A DNA stretch of 42,125 bases. It comes from Candidatus Methylobacter favarea (lineage in GTDB: Bacteria; Pseudomonadota; Gammaproteobacteria; Methylococcales; Methylomonadaceae). The position numbers and the translations under genes are program-made. This document shows, piece after piece, positions 7,317 through 16,783 of this stretch. Each line of letters begins with the position of its first letter. Position 1 is the stretch's first letter. The DNA lies in the NCBI RefSeq assembly GCF_902806695.1, contig NZ_CADCXN010000061.1, forward strand, positions 1 through 42,125. The letters run 5' to 3'. The notes beneath the pieces are model-generated. The model worked only from the letters and a program-made list of their open reading frames with translations, searched no databases and was not told the origin of the DNA.

Positions 7317-9783
7317 AAATAATCGCTTCAGTCTTACCAACAGGTTCGGTAGACAAGCCAAATTCTGGACTGTAATAGCGTTCATCCAAACAATACATGC
7401 CTTCACCCGGATGAATTTCATGCACTGCCTTTTGCTCAAGCAATTTTTTCCATACATTCGGAAAGACGTTAACGCTGAATTTTTGCGCTTGCTTTAAACA
7501 AGCATAGTAGCCTGGTGCATTAAATGCTGTTGACAGTCCGCATAATTCAGCAATCAATTGTTCTCCCTGTTCATAGGGAACAATGACGGATTGCGTCGGC
7601 GCGTCTATCGCTTTAAAAGCATTGCCGGCAGTCATAAACGATTGTCTTAATTGCAAGGGTTCTTCTCGGTGAATATTCGACTTATTATTGCTGAGTAAAC
7701 TCAATAGCGTGTCGATTCGCCCGGCCTGTTTTTCATTCAACGAATAAGCCATTTCATCTGCACGGTCATAAAAATAGTATCTAAAATACAACGCTATGAC
7801 TTCAGGATCTAATAAGGCTTTACCATCAATCTCACTGAATACCCGTCTGGTTTTTTCCTGCCCTACTTTGATGTCGATCAGCTGATCAATGGTTTCTTTT
7901 GACGGATTGACGACATGCACAGTAGCGGTATCCAAGCGACCATTTCTATTACAGCGCCCCGCTGCTTGGGCTATCGAATCCAAGCCTGCCAGAAAGCGGA
8001 TAACGCTGGCAAAATCAATATCGACACCGGCCTCAATCAATTGGGTGCTGAAACATAACACCGGAAGACCATCCGCTAGTCTTGCCCGCATTCTGCGGAA
8101 AAGTTCACTCCGGTGTGCGGAACATTGATTGGTGCTTAAATGAAATAAGCTATCAGCATCGACTGTTTTCGAGCATTTGACATACAAGGCCTGCGCCCAC
8201 GCTTTGGTATTGACGATAACCAAGCAATTGCCTTTAACTTTGAATTCAGACAGTGCCAATTCCGCTATTTCTTCTTCCGACCAGCCTTCAGGCTTGGTTT
8301 TATTGCTGATTTCAACGCGCTTTAATTGATCGAATAATTGTCTGACATCAGGTATTAGGTGATTTTCATCGAGGATCAGTAATTGGCCTTTTTCCGACGA
8401 CCTCAATTGATCTAGCAAGGGCTGGGTTGCTGTACATAAAACTGCGGTTGTTTTGGTATAGGTACTTAAAAAGTTAAGAGCATTACAAAATAAATGCGTG
8501 CAGTTAATGGGTAAGGTTTGAATTTCATCAAAAATGATAACGCTATTCGATAATTGATGCAGACGGCGAGCGCCCCGCGTACCGCCGCTAAACAATGTTT
8601 CTAAAAACTGCACCATCGTAGTCAAGACTATGGGGGCATCCCAATTTTCAGCAGCTAGTTTGCTGTGCCAGGTTTGAGTTTCCGGCTCTAAATTTGAGTG
8701 ATGTTCAAGTACCCAAGAATAATCCTCACCAACCTGTTCAATAACTTTGCGGATGGCTTGAGCATTTTGCTCAATAATTGAGGTGTAGGGAATAATATAG
8801 ATAATGCGCTCTAACCCATGTTTTTTTGCATGATACAGTGCATAACGCAGGCTGGCATAAGTCTTACCGCCGCCTGTCGGTACGGTAAGCGTATAAATGC
8901 CTTGTGCATCCTGCGCCCGATTTTTACAGGTATCAGAAATCGTGTTGCGTATCGCGTTAATCGGTGTGTCGTTGGCTTGTTGCTCGGTTAAAAACAACTC
9001 CAGACGATTTATGGCAATAATCCACGACACGGCTTTATTTCGATAAGACGCATTTTTCGGGATTTCAAAATCAGCACTATTGATACGGTCTGCGTCAATC
9101 AGGCAACTGAATAAAAATCGCGTCCAAAAACCGATATAAAAGTGTTTAATGGTTTCAGATATTAATTGCCCGTGCTGCTCTTGCTGGGTTAATAATTTTA
9201 TTTGCTTGAGTATGGCGGACATTAAAGGCTTATCAGCCAACTGTCCTGCCTGTTCTAAAATTATTGCGTCCGCATTGTGTTTGCATTCGGACAAATTGGA
9301 CTTTTCATCCTCTTTGTCCATGCGCACCTTGAAACCATTAACCCCCTCCGGTTTTAAACAATCAATTAAGCCACTATGATGTGAAGCAATACACAGCGCC
9401 AGTATTTGTCCGCATAATTTTCCTTCCCCATTTTTCCCAACTTTACCAAGCGCTTCCCATACCCACTGGGCGCCTGCGGTAGAGTGATCTATTTTGCCTT
9501 TTAACGCTTTTGTATTGACATAATCATCGTCAATATCCGGATTGAGTAGGCCGGTTGCAGATTTTATGTAGTTTTGAAATTGGGAGCTGTATTTACCGAA
9601 ATCATGTAATAGCCCAATGAGTTCGCCTGCCTCGGGTACATTGATTTTTGTAGCTAATTTTTTGGCTATGGCGGCAACTTCACGTAAATGATTGTCCAGT
9701 GTTTGCTCTTTTTTGTCAGCAACCCGGAAGTGCGCAATGTAAGGTTTATTTTTCTGTTTCAATTGAATTACTCGTAAAATCAT
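7312..9783 (-). CDS. cas3: Type I-C helicase-nuclease Cas3
   Basis: Cas3 is recruited by target-bound Cascade and degrades DNA with a fused HD nuclease and SF2 helicase. From the ATG at 9783 (823 aa), the HD domain shows H32, the H60-D61 pair (LLHDFGKYSSQF), H100 (HSTAGA) and the SHHSG histidines near 134-136. The helicase has Walker A TVPTGGGKT at 300-308, DEIQ at 419-422 and motif VI QAAGRCNRNGR at 606-616. A longer frame starts at a TTG (9828) and adds 15 hydrophobic residues without family character. No strong ribosome site precedes 9783; a TTG seven codons further in is another option. The stop codon is contributed by the downstream repeat, so the last residues may not be ancestral. It is first in the operon. 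Confidence 0.95.
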   Translation of the reverse strand: MILRVIQLKQKNKPYIAHFRVADKKEQTLDNHLREVAAIAKKLATKINVPEAGELIGLLHDFGKYSSQFQNYIKSATGLLNPDIDDDYVNTKALKGKIDHSTAGAQWVWEALGKVGKNGEGKLCGQILALCIASHHSGLIDCLKPEGVNGFKVRMDKEDEKSNLSECKHNADAIILEQAGQLADKPLMSAILKQIKLLTQQEQHGQLISETIKHFYIGFWTRFLFSCLIDADRINSADFEIPKNASYRNKAVSWIIAINRLELFLTEQQANDTPINAIRNTISDTCKNRAQDAQGIYTLTVPTGGGKTYASLRYALYHAKKHGLERIIYIIPYTSIIEQNAQAIRKVIEQVGEDYSWVLEHHSNLEPETQTWHSKLAAENWDAPIVLTTMVQFLETLFSGGTRGARRLHQLSNSVIIFDEIQTLPINCTHLFCNALNFLSTYTKTTAVLCTATQPLLDQLRSSEKGQLLILDENHLIPDVRQLFDQLKRVEISNKTKPEGWSEEEIAELALSEFKVKGNCLVIVNTKAWAQALYVKCSKTVDADSLFHLSTNQCSAHRSELFRRMRARLADGLPVLCFSTQLIEAGVDIDFASVIRFLAGLDSIAQAAGRCNRNGRLDTATVHVVNPSKETIDQLIDIKVGQEKTRRVFSEIDGKALLDPEVIALYFRYYFYDRADEMAYSLNEKQAGRIDTLLSLLSNNKSNIHREEPLQLRQSFMTAGNAFKAIDAPTQSVIVPYEQGEQLIAELCGLSTAFNAPGYYACLKQAQKFSVNVFPNVWKKLLEQKAVHEIHPGEGMYCLDERYYSPEFGLSTEPVGKTEAIIL

Positions 9784-10159
9784 TCTAAATGTTAAGAACC
9801 AGTAAAGCTGTAAAACACGATAAATCAAGAAATCGACTCAATATGGCCGTATTTTTATTACCTCACCTGGCAGTAATTCCTTTATCTATTCAACTTGTTC
9901 CTGACTGTCTGATTTCAATCAACAAAAAAAACCTGGAATTTATGTATTATTTATGCGCATAAAAGCATATTTGAGGTGTTTTTCTTTTGTCATGCTTTTA
10001 ACAGCGAACTGGCTATTTGTTTTTATGACGCTCTGATATTTAGCGGCTTCAGTAAACTTTTTGTCGTAACTCATCTTGTCCTGGCTTACAATTAATTATC
10101 TTCATGAGGATGCGGGATAATGTTTTAATGTTCTTTATGGTTACTGATAAGCAGCGCAG
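9784..10159. other. Divergent intergenic region cas3 / uracil-DNA glycosylase
   Basis: This 376-nt AT-rich spacer separates the divergently transcribed cas operon and the uracil-DNA glycosylase gene. Apart from the candidate operator and promoter at 9950-9993, I see no coding or RNA-gene signature. The plus-strand promoter for the glycosylase could not be assigned with confidence. Confidence 0.5.
9950..9993 (-). promoter_or_regulatory. Candidate cas operon promoter with palindrome at the start point
   Basis: On the minus strand ATGACA (9993-9988) and TATGCT (9969-9964) are separated by 18 nt, a plausible -35/-10 pair. A perfect 14-bp palindrome TTTATGCGCATAAA occupies 9950-9963, exactly where transcription would start. 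That is a typical repressor operator position. The resulting 5' leader before cas3 would be about 175 nt. The palindrome is seen directly; promoter assignment by eye is uncertain. Confidence 0.35.
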
Positions 10160-10906
10160 ATGAGGTTGATTTTGGATAACGCGAGACGCCTGCAATATCT
10201 GGAGGCCATGGGCATTGATGTCTGGATTTCGAAAACATTGACGCAACCTGCGCAATCGCCGCCTTCGGCAACAGAAAGTTATAGCCTTGACACTCCGGGG
10301 CCATCTGTTGAATCTGATTTGCCGGAAGTAATAAACTGGAAGTCGCTGCAAAATGAAGTTGCTGTCTGCACAAAATGTTCCCTCTGTGAAACGCGCAACC
10401 GGACAGTTTTCGGGTCGGGTAATAAAAATGCGGACTGGATGCTGATCGGTGAAGCGCCGGGGCAAAATGAAGATTTGCAAGGCAAGCCTTTTGTCGGCAG
10501 CGCCGGGCTATTATTAACTGAAATGTTAAGGGCGATAGGCCTTGCCCGGGAAGAAATCTTCATTACCAATATAGTAAAATGCCGACCTCCCGGCAACCGC
10601 AATCCCAAGCCTGATGAAATTGAAAGTTGCAGGGATTACCTGCAAAGACAACGGCTGTTGATCAAGCCAAAAATTATATTGGCAGTAGGCCGCATTGCAG
10701 CACAGACATTATTAAAAACAGATGAGCCTCTTTCCAAACTGAGAGGCAAACTACATAGGCTCGATAATACGCCGGTTGTTGTAGTTTATCATCCGGCGTA
10801 TTTGCTGCGCTCCTTGCTGGACAAACGCAAAGCCTGGGTGGATTTAACATTCGCAGTGCAAACCTATAAAAATATTGAAGGTCATTATGCAGGGATTATT
10901 AGATAA
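10160..10906 (+). CDS. Family 4 uracil-DNA glycosylase
   Basis: This enzyme removes uracil from DNA to start base excision repair. The 248-aa protein shows the family 4 motifs: GEAPGQNED (about 97-105) for uracil and water positioning, FVGSAG (111-116) and HPAYLLR (211-217). Four cysteines for the [4Fe-4S] cluster are C70 and C73 (CTKC) and C141 and C157 (KCRPPGNRNP and ESCRDY). A proline/serine-rich linker (about 25-60) separates an N-terminal YLEAMGIDVW segment that is common in proteobacterial members, where it was linked to a SPO1 DNA polymerase-like annotation. The gene overlaps the rimI-like gene by 20 nt, so the two are likely cotranscribed. Confidence 0.92.
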   Translation: MRLILDNARRLQYLEAMGIDVWISKTLTQPAQSPPSATESYSLDTPGPSVESDLPEVINWKSLQNEVAVCTKCSLCETRNRTVFGSGNKNADWMLIGEAPGQNEDLQGKPFVGSAGLLLTEMLRAIGLAREEIFITNIVKCRPPGNRNPKPDEIESCRDYLQRQRLLIKPKIILAVGRIAAQTLLKTDEPLSKLRGKLHRLDNTPVVVVYHPAYLLRSLLDKRKAWVDLTFAVQTYKNIEGHYAGIIR

Positions 10907-11429
10907 AATTAAAAATTTTGTAGTTTATGATGCTGATAAAGAATTTTACGCCAAGGTTTTTCCTGATTCCGTGGGCAGAAAGGATTTAATACGCCTTAGA
11001 AAAATGTATGCTTCTGACTTACCGGCGGTTTTGGAAATTGAAAGAAAAAATTATCAGTTTCCGTGGGGAGAAGACATTTTTAAAGACTGCTTCAGAGCCG
11101 GTTATAGCTGTTGGGTATGTGAAGAGCTCGATAAAGTATTGGGCTATAGCATTCTTTCAATCGCCGCAGGCGAAGCGCATATTTTAAATATTTGTGTGGA
11201 CCCGGCCGAGCAAAAGCAGGGCATAGGCCGCAAGATGCTGGAAAACCTTATTGAAGTAGCGAGGGGGCGCGCAGAAACCATTTTTCTGGAAGTCAGACCT
11301 TCCAACCCGGTCGCCATTGCGCTCTATAAAAAAATCGGCTTTAATGAAATCGGCATCAGGAAAGGTTACTATCCGGCCGAAAACGGCCGCGAAGATGCAA
11401 TGATGTTTGCATTGCAGTTATTTAAATAA
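10887..11429 (+). CDS. rimI: Ribosomal-protein-alanine N-acetyltransferase RimI-like (GNAT)
   Basis: A GNAT acetyltransferase that in the RimI family acetylates the N-terminal alanine of ribosomal protein S18. The core shows IRLRKMYASDLPAVLEIE at the start of the domain, the acetyl-CoA pyrophosphate loop QKQGIGRKML, and EVRPSNPVAIALYKKIGF with the downstream GIRKGYYP, all typical of RimI. At 180 aa it is longer than the usual 150 or so because about 35 extra residues precede the GNAT fold. I start at the ATG at 10887, with GAAGG 5 nt upstream, rather than the in-frame TTG at 10875. It overlaps the glycosylase gene by 20 nt; this UDG-rimI pairing is common in gammaproteobacteria. Confidence 0.88.
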   Translation: MQGLLDKIKNFVVYDADKEFYAKVFPDSVGRKDLIRLRKMYASDLPAVLEIERKNYQFPWGEDIFKDCFRAGYSCWVCEELDKVLGYSILSIAAGEAHILNICVDPAEQKQGIGRKMLENLIEVARGRAETIFLEVRPSNPVAIALYKKIGFNEIGIRKGYYPAENGREDAMMFALQLFK

Positions 11430-11741
11430 ACTGCTGCGCATTATCTGAGCCGATTTATTTTGAATGATGGGTTCGGCAATTGCTGTTTTCATGAATTTCA
11501 GCCGCCGGCGCGGCAAGACCTATTCTCATCCTGGCTGATTCCGGGTAGTTCGAATCTCCCTGCGCTGCTGCCATAAAAAAGTAGGAGACAGGGATTTCAA
11601 TCCAGGGCCAAAATCATTGATTAAAATTTCTGGTTTCCGGTTCGAGCTTTTCCCGATCTCAACGCTATTCGGCTAAGCTGTTGCTTGAACCGCTTCCCTG
11701 AAACTTATCATTGGGGGCTACTAAAATTCAAAATTTCCAGA
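11430..11741. other. Intergenic region between convergent rimI and MTA deaminase genes
   Basis: This 312-nt stretch lies between two genes that point at each other. I see no open frame with coding character, no tRNA-like fold and no clear terminator with a T-tract. Confidence 0.5.
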
Positions 11742-13052
11742 TCAACTTGCCAGCCGCTGCTGCCATTCGGCAACTTTCAGTTTTAAGTCAGCGGTGTTAA
11801 TGGTGGTTAGCTGCCGCTGTTTTAACAAGCATCTGCCGGCTACCCACAGGTCGGTGACTTGCTGCCGGCTGGCGGCGTAAACTATCTGTGAAACAGGGCA
11901 ATATAACGGTTGTGTTTCCAGGCAGGATAAATCAATCGCAATCACATCGGCGGATTTGCCGATGCTCAGAGAGCCGATTTCATTATCCAGACCTAAGGCC
12001 CTGGCGCCGTTAATCGTAGCCATGCGTAGGGCGGTCATGGCCGGAACTGCGCTAGCGTCGCCGGCAACGGCTTTGCCGAGTAAAGCCGCGGTGCGCATTT
12101 CCCCGAACATATCGAGGTCATTGTTACTGGCAGGGCCGTCGGTGCCTAATGCAACATTGATTCCTGCCGCCAGACATTTGGCGACCGGGCAAAAACCGCT
12201 GGCCAGTTTTAAGTTGGATTCCGGGCAATGCACGATATGTGCTCCAGTGTGGGCAAACAGGCTGATTTCATCGCCGCTTAGCTGGGTCATGTGAACCCCG
12301 AGGAATGACGGATTGATCAGGCCGAGCTCATGCAGTCTCTGCAAGGGCCGCCGGCCGTTTTGTTTCTGCGCCTCTTCGACTTCGTGCAGGGTTTCGTGAA
12401 GATGCATATGGACAGGCAATTCCAGCTCATCGGCTAAGGTCCTGATTTTTTGCAAAGCTTCATCCGAAACGGTATAAGGGGCATGCGGCGCAAAAGCTGC
12501 AGAAATCAATGATTGATGACGCAGCTGGTCATGCAGGGCAAGGCCTTTTTCTATATACTCCGCCGTGTTTGAAGCCCATACCGTCGGAAAATCAATGACT
12601 ATGAGCCCGACAATGGCGCGTATGCCATGCTGTATAGCCTGTGCTGCGGTTACTTCGGGATAAAAATACATGTCATTGAAGCAGGTCGTTCCTCCCCTGA
12701 TCATCTCGGCAATCGCCAGGTCCGTCCCGTCCCTGACAAACGCTTCACTCATCCACTTTTGTTCCAGCGGCCAGATATGATTTTGCAGCCAGTCCATCAA
12801 ATGCAGGTCATCGGCAATGCCGCGCATCAAGGTCATGGCCGCATGGGTGTGGCAATTGATCAAACCGGGCAGCAGCGCATGGTTTTCCAGATTTTCGGTG
12901 GCAAGGCCCTGATATTTTTGCCTGGCCAGGCCGGTAGGCAACAGGTCGACAATTCTGCCGCCGTCAATAACCAGCGTATGATGTTCCAGGGTTACGGATT
13001 CGGGTTCAACAGGTATAATCCAGCGGGCATGAATTAGGGTATCGACGATCAT
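11742..13052 (-). CDS. mtaD: 5-methylthioadenosine/S-adenosylhomocysteine deaminase
   Basis: An amidohydrolase of the TRZ/ATZ (MtaD/SsnA) group that deaminates 5'-methylthioadenosine to methylthioinosine, or S-adenosylhomocysteine to its inosyl form. The 436-aa sequence shows the metal ligands in NCHTHAAMTLMRG (HxH), the histidine in MHLHETLHEVE, the histidine in GVHMTQLS or VHCPESNLKLASG, and the aspartate in ALGTDGPASNNDLDMF. The start ATG at 13052 has AGGA 8 nt upstream. It is divergent from mtnA across 59 nt. In Pseudomonas the same two genes are neighbours, and the deaminase feeds a methylthioinosine phosphorylase that makes the MtnA substrate. The symbol reflects that context; substrate choice is inferred. 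Confidence 0.88.
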   Translation of the reverse strand: MIVDTLIHARWIIPVEPESVTLEHHTLVIDGGRIVDLLPTGLARQKYQGLATENLENHALLPGLINCHTHAAMTLMRGIADDLHLMDWLQNHIWPLEQKWMSEAFVRDGTDLAIAEMIRGGTTCFNDMYFYPEVTAAQAIQHGIRAIVGLIVIDFPTVWASNTAEYIEKGLALHDQLRHQSLISAAFAPHAPYTVSDEALQKIRTLADELELPVHMHLHETLHEVEEAQKQNGRRPLQRLHELGLINPSFLGVHMTQLSGDEISLFAHTGAHIVHCPESNLKLASGFCPVAKCLAAGINVALGTDGPASNNDLDMFGEMRTAALLGKAVAGDASAVPAMTALRMATINGARALGLDNEIGSLSIGKSADVIAIDLSCLETQPLYCPVSQIVYAASRQQVTDLWVAGRCLLKQRQLTTINTADLKLKVAEWQQRLAS

Positions 13053-13111
13053 GAGAGATTCCTGTGTTAAGTTGTAAAATTATAACTTTTTAACATCAGT
13101 TTTGATAAATA

Positions 13112-14152
13112 ATGACAATGCAAAATAATTTGACGGTACAAGCCTTGCAATGGACCGGGGACACGCTAAGAGTGCTTGATCAACGGCAATTACCTGAACA
13201 AACCATTTACGATGAATATAGCGACGCAGCCGGCGTGGCCAAAGCTATTGCCACAATGCGCGTGCGCGGGGCTCCGGCAATCGGCATTGCCGCCGCCTAC
13301 GGGGCAGCGCTTTCTGCACGTCGTCATTATGGCGCAGCGGACTGGCGGCAACGGGTTATGGATGATATTGAATTACTCGCCCAATCCAGACCTACCGCCG
13401 TCAATTTGTTTTGGGCATTGGATCGGATGAAAACGGTACTGAATCAGCAGCTTGAGCAGCCGCTGGCGGCAATCTCGGCCTGTGCGGAAAAAATCCACGC
13501 CGATGACATTGCCGCCAATTATGCGATGGGGGAGCTCGGGGCCGACATTATCACCGGCGCCAGAGGCGTCATGACCCACTGTAATACCGGCGCTTTGGCA
13601 ACCGGAGGCTATGGCACGGCACTGGGCGTTATCAGAAGCATGTACAGGAGAAATCATATAAAAGTGTATGCCGGGGAAACCAGGCCCTGGCTGCAGGGCA
13701 TGCGGCTAACTGTCTGGGAGCTGGCTCAGGAGAGCATTCCCGTCACATTGGTTGCGGATTCGGCAGCGGCATGGCTGATGAAATCAGGCGCCATAGACTG
13801 GATAATCGTCGGCGCCGACCGCATTGCCGCGAACGGCGATACCGCAAATAAAATCGGCACTTATTCATTAGCCGTATTGGCCAAGCAGCACGGCGTTAAA
13901 CTCATGGTGGCGGCGCCCACCTCCACGATTGACTGGAAGACATCTTGTGGCGATCAGATAGAAATCGAACAACGCCATCAAAATGAATTACTGGCTGCGT
14001 GCTACCTTAAGGAAGGCTCTGTAGTCAGCGCCTGGAATCCTGTCTTTGATGTGACGCCGGCGGAATTAATTTCAGCAATTGTCACAGAACGCGGCGCTGT
14101 CCTGCATCCCTCCGAGCAAAGTCTAAGGATTTTAAAAAATGAGAGTGAATAA
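13112..14152 (+). CDS. mtnA: S-methyl-5-thioribose-1-phosphate isomerase
   Basis: MtnA converts methylthioribose-1-phosphate to methylthioribulose-1-phosphate in methionine salvage. The 346-aa protein has the conserved RVRGAPAIGIAAAYG (51-64), the catalytic cysteine C157 in MTHCNTGALATGGYGTA and the catalytic aspartate D236 in GADRIAANGDTANKIGTY. These match the Cys/Asp pair known for the Bacillus enzyme. Length and start are standard. It is divergent from the MTA deaminase, and its 3' end overlaps the CysZ-like gene by 14 nt. The other methionine-salvage genes and a methylthioinosine phosphorylase are not in the window. Confidence 0.96.
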   Translation: MTMQNNLTVQALQWTGDTLRVLDQRQLPEQTIYDEYSDAAGVAKAIATMRVRGAPAIGIAAAYGAALSARRHYGAADWRQRVMDDIELLAQSRPTAVNLFWALDRMKTVLNQQLEQPLAAISACAEKIHADDIAANYAMGELGADIITGARGVMTHCNTGALATGGYGTALGVIRSMYRRNHIKVYAGETRPWLQGMRLTVWELAQESIPVTLVADSAAAWLMKSGAIDWIIVGADRIAANGDTANKIGTYSLAVLAKQHGVKLMVAAPTSTIDWKTSCGDQIEIEQRHQNELLAACYLKEGSVVSAWNPVFDVTPAELISAIVTERGAVLHPSEQSLRILKNESE

Positions 14153-14858
14153 TAAAGGCAACAATCCCGTTTTAGCTGTCAGTTCTTTTTTCAAGGGTGT
14201 GGGATTATTGGGCACGCCCGGCTTACGCAAGTTTCTGGTTGTCCCGGTATTGATAAATATCGTGCTGTACAGCGCAGCGCTGGCATTAGGTTATTTCTAT
14301 GTAGCGGATTTGATTAACCAGTTTATCCCGGGCTGGCTGCAATGGTTAAGCTGGATATTATGGCCGCTGTTTTTTATCAGCTTTTTTATAGCCGGTTTTT
14401 TCACTTTCACGGTATTGGCGAATCTGATCGCCGCTCCCTTTTACGGGAAATTATCGGCAAAAGCCCTGGCCATAATATCCGGCCGGAGCTATGCAAGCGC
14501 TGAACAGCCTTTGGCGAAAGTCATGTTGGCCGAATTAAGACGTCTCGGGTATTTTGCCGTCCGTGCAATCCCGCTGCTATTGCTGTCTATTATTCCCGGT
14601 CTCAATGTGATCGCGCCGTTTCTTTGGGCCTTATTCGGAGCCTGGGGCATGGCGCTGGAATACATGGCCTATCCACTGGAAAATGAAGGATTATTGTTTT
14701 CTGAACAGAAACAACTACTTAAAAGCATGAGGCTGGGCGCCTTGAGTTTTGGCGGAATAGCCGTTTTAGGACTGACTATTCCGCTGTTAAATATTATCGT
14801 CGCGCCGGCCGCTGTGATTGGCGCCACCGTTTATATGAACCGTATCAGGCAGGATTAA
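14139..14858 (+). CDS. CysZ/EI24 family inner membrane protein
   Basis: A 239-aa multi-pass membrane protein of the EI24/CysZ family; CysZ of E. coli is a sulphate uptake protein. It opens with the family segment NPVLAVSSFFKGVGLLGTPGLRKF. Hydrophobic helices lie at about 32-52, 70-95, 140-165 and 195-225, and the conserved LANLIAAPFYGKLSAKAL follows the second helix. The start codon lies inside the end of mtnA with AAGGA about 9 nt upstream, so translation is probably coupled. A link to sulphur salvage alongside mtnA is tempting but only inferred. It converges on glnS with 8 nt between stop codons. Confidence 0.85.
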   Translation: MRVNNKGNNPVLAVSSFFKGVGLLGTPGLRKFLVVPVLINIVLYSAALALGYFYVADLINQFIPGWLQWLSWILWPLFFISFFIAGFFTFTVLANLIAAPFYGKLSAKALAIISGRSYASAEQPLAKVMLAELRRLGYFAVRAIPLLLLSIIPGLNVIAPFLWALFGAWGMALEYMAYPLENEGLLFSEQKQLLKSMRLGALSFGGIAVLGLTIPLLNIIVAPAAVIGATVYMNRIRQD

Positions 14859-14866
14859 TCCAAAGA

Positions 14867-16540
14867 CTATAGGGCGGTGCCTTTTTCCCAGGTATCTCGC
14901 AAGGTTACGGTGCGGTTAAATACCAGTTTGCCGTCAACACTGTCTATCGCATCGAAGCAGAAATAGCCTGTTCTTTCAAATTGATAGCGGCTTTCCGGCC
15001 GGGCGTCAGCGAGGCTAGCCTCGACTCTGCAACCGGTAAGCACTTCCAGCGAATCAGGATTTAACACATCCAGGAAGTTTTCCTCATTATCCGGATTAGG
15101 AACCGTGAACAGCCGGTCATAAAGACGCAGTTCCGCCGGTTTTGAGTGTTGTTCGGAAACCCAGTGGATAACGCCTTTAACCTTGCGGCCTTCGGGGTTT
15201 CTGCCCAGCGTGTCGAGATCATAGGAGCAGCGCAGCTCAATAATATTGCCGTCGGCATCCTTGATGACTTCATTGCACTTGATAACATAAGAGCCGCGTA
15301 AACGCACTTCCCCGCCTGTTATCAAGCGCTTGAATTTGGGCGGCGGCATTTCTGCAAAGTCATCCTGTTCAATCAGCACGACTTTGGCGAATGGCACGGC
15401 GCGTTTCCCAAGTTCCGGGCGTTGCGGGTGATTGCTGATTTCAAGATATTCGGTTTGATCTTCCGGATAATTGTCTATGACTACGCGCAACGGGTGCAAA
15501 ACTGCCATAGCCCGGGGCGAATTGTCATTCAAATCTTCCCGGATGCAGTACTCCAGCACCGACATTTCTATCCATGAGTTTTGTTTGGTGACGCCGATGC
15601 GTTCGCAAAAATCGCGAATCGCTTTGGGCGTAACACCTGCTCTGCGCAAGCCTGCAAGCGTCGGCATGCGCGGGTCATCCCAGCCATTGACATGCTTTTC
15701 AGTGACCAGTTGATTAAGTTTGCGCTTGCTGACAATCGTGTACTCCAGCTGCAATCGGGCAAACTCTATCTGCTGGGGATGGCAGGGCGTATCAAGCTCA
15801 TCGAGCACCCAGTCGTAGAGCGGGCGGTGGTCTTCAAACTCCAGGGTGCACAGCGAATGCGTGATGCCTTCAAGCGCATCGGAAATGCAGTGGCTATAAT
15901 CATACATCGGATACAGGCACCAGTCATTGCCGGTACGCTGATGATGTGCGCGCCGGATCCTGTATAGCGCAGGATCGCGCATATTGATATTCGGCGATGC
16001 CATGTCGATTTTGGCGCGCAATACATATTGACCGTCCGCGAACTCGCCATTGCGCATGCGCTTGAATAAATCCAGGTTTTCTTCTATGGAGCGGTTCCGG
16101 TCCGGGCTGGCTTTTCCGGGTTCGGTCAAGGTGCCGCGGTATTGCCTGATTTGTTCGGCCGACAAGCTGTCCACATAAGCTTTGCCCTGGCGGATCAATT
16201 GCAGGGCGTAATCATAGAGCTGTTCGAAATAATCCGAAGCATGGCGCAGTTCCGTCCATTCAAAGCCCAGCCAATGCACATCCCTTTTGATGGATTCCAT
16301 GTATTCGACGCTTTCCTTTTCAGGATTGGTGTCGTCAAAACGCAGGTTGCAAGCGCCGTTATATTCGGCGGCAATACCGAAATTCAGGCAAATCGATTTG
16401 GCGTGACCGATATGCAGATAACCGTTAGGCTCCGGCGGAAACCGCGTGGCGACTTTGCCGTTGTTTTTGTTTTCCTCAAGGTCCTGATTAATGATCTGGC
16501 GGATAAAATTGGACGAAGGCTGAGTATCGTTTGTGGGCAT
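14867..16540 (-). CDS. glnS: Glutaminyl-tRNA synthetase
   Basis: Charges tRNA-Gln with glutamine in the cytoplasm. The 557-aa class I synthetase has the HIGH motif in [17 protein letters not shown], the KMSKS equivalent VSKRKL, the glutamine/tRNA-pocket block [10 protein letters not shown] and a C-terminal two-barrel anticodon-binding domain (from about residue 340, [17 protein letters not shown] onward). Length matches E. coli GlnS. The ATG at 16540 gives the expected start, with a short Ser/Gln-rich lead before the catalytic core. Presence of a bacterial GlnRS fits a gammaproteobacterium. Confidence 0.97.
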   Translation of the reverse strand: MPTNDTQPSSNFIRQIINQDLEENKNNGKVATRFPPEPNGYLHIGHAKSICLNFGIAAEYNGACNLRFDDTNPEKESVEYMESIKRDVHWLGFEWTELRHASDYFEQLYDYALQLIRQGKAYVDSLSAEQIRQYRGTLTEPGKASPDRNRSIEENLDLFKRMRNGEFADGQYVLRAKIDMASPNINMRDPALYRIRRAHHQRTGNDWCLYPMYDYSHCISDALEGITHSLCTLEFEDHRPLYDWVLDELDTPCHPQQIEFARLQLEYTIVSKRKLNQLVTEKHVNGWDDPRMPTLAGLRRAGVTPKAIRDFCERIGVTKQNSWIEMSVLEYCIREDLNDNSPRAMAVLHPLRVVIDNYPEDQTEYLEISNHPQRPELGKRAVPFAKVVLIEQDDFAEMPPPKFKRLITGGEVRLRGSYVIKCNEVIKDADGNIIELRCSYDLDTLGRNPEGRKVKGVIHWVSEQHSKPAELRLYDRLFTVPNPDNEENFLDVLNPDSLEVLTGCRVEASLADARPESRYQFERTGYFCFDAIDSVDGKLVFNRTVTLRDTWEKGTAL

Positions 16541-16783
16541 TGGGTTAGTATGGGTTAATTATGTTATTGAATCTGATAAAGGAATTGAAAGTTAATTTCA
16601 TGGAAAACTTTACTGCACCCCTGAATTTTAGTAAAGATCAAGCTGCATGGCTGGCTATTTAGCCGGCGTTTCTTACACAAGATAACCTGCTTCTGTTCGC
16701 ATTTTACCATGCGCTGAATTATGCTGGCTAAAAACGGCAGTTTGCGGCAGGACACTTTAAACCTTTTATACAGTCATCAATTT

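Noticed and set aside
13373-16558. Antisense frames opposite mtnA and glnS of up to 138 codons
   Set aside because: Both sense genes are unmistakable and full length; the antisense frames arise from codon bias.
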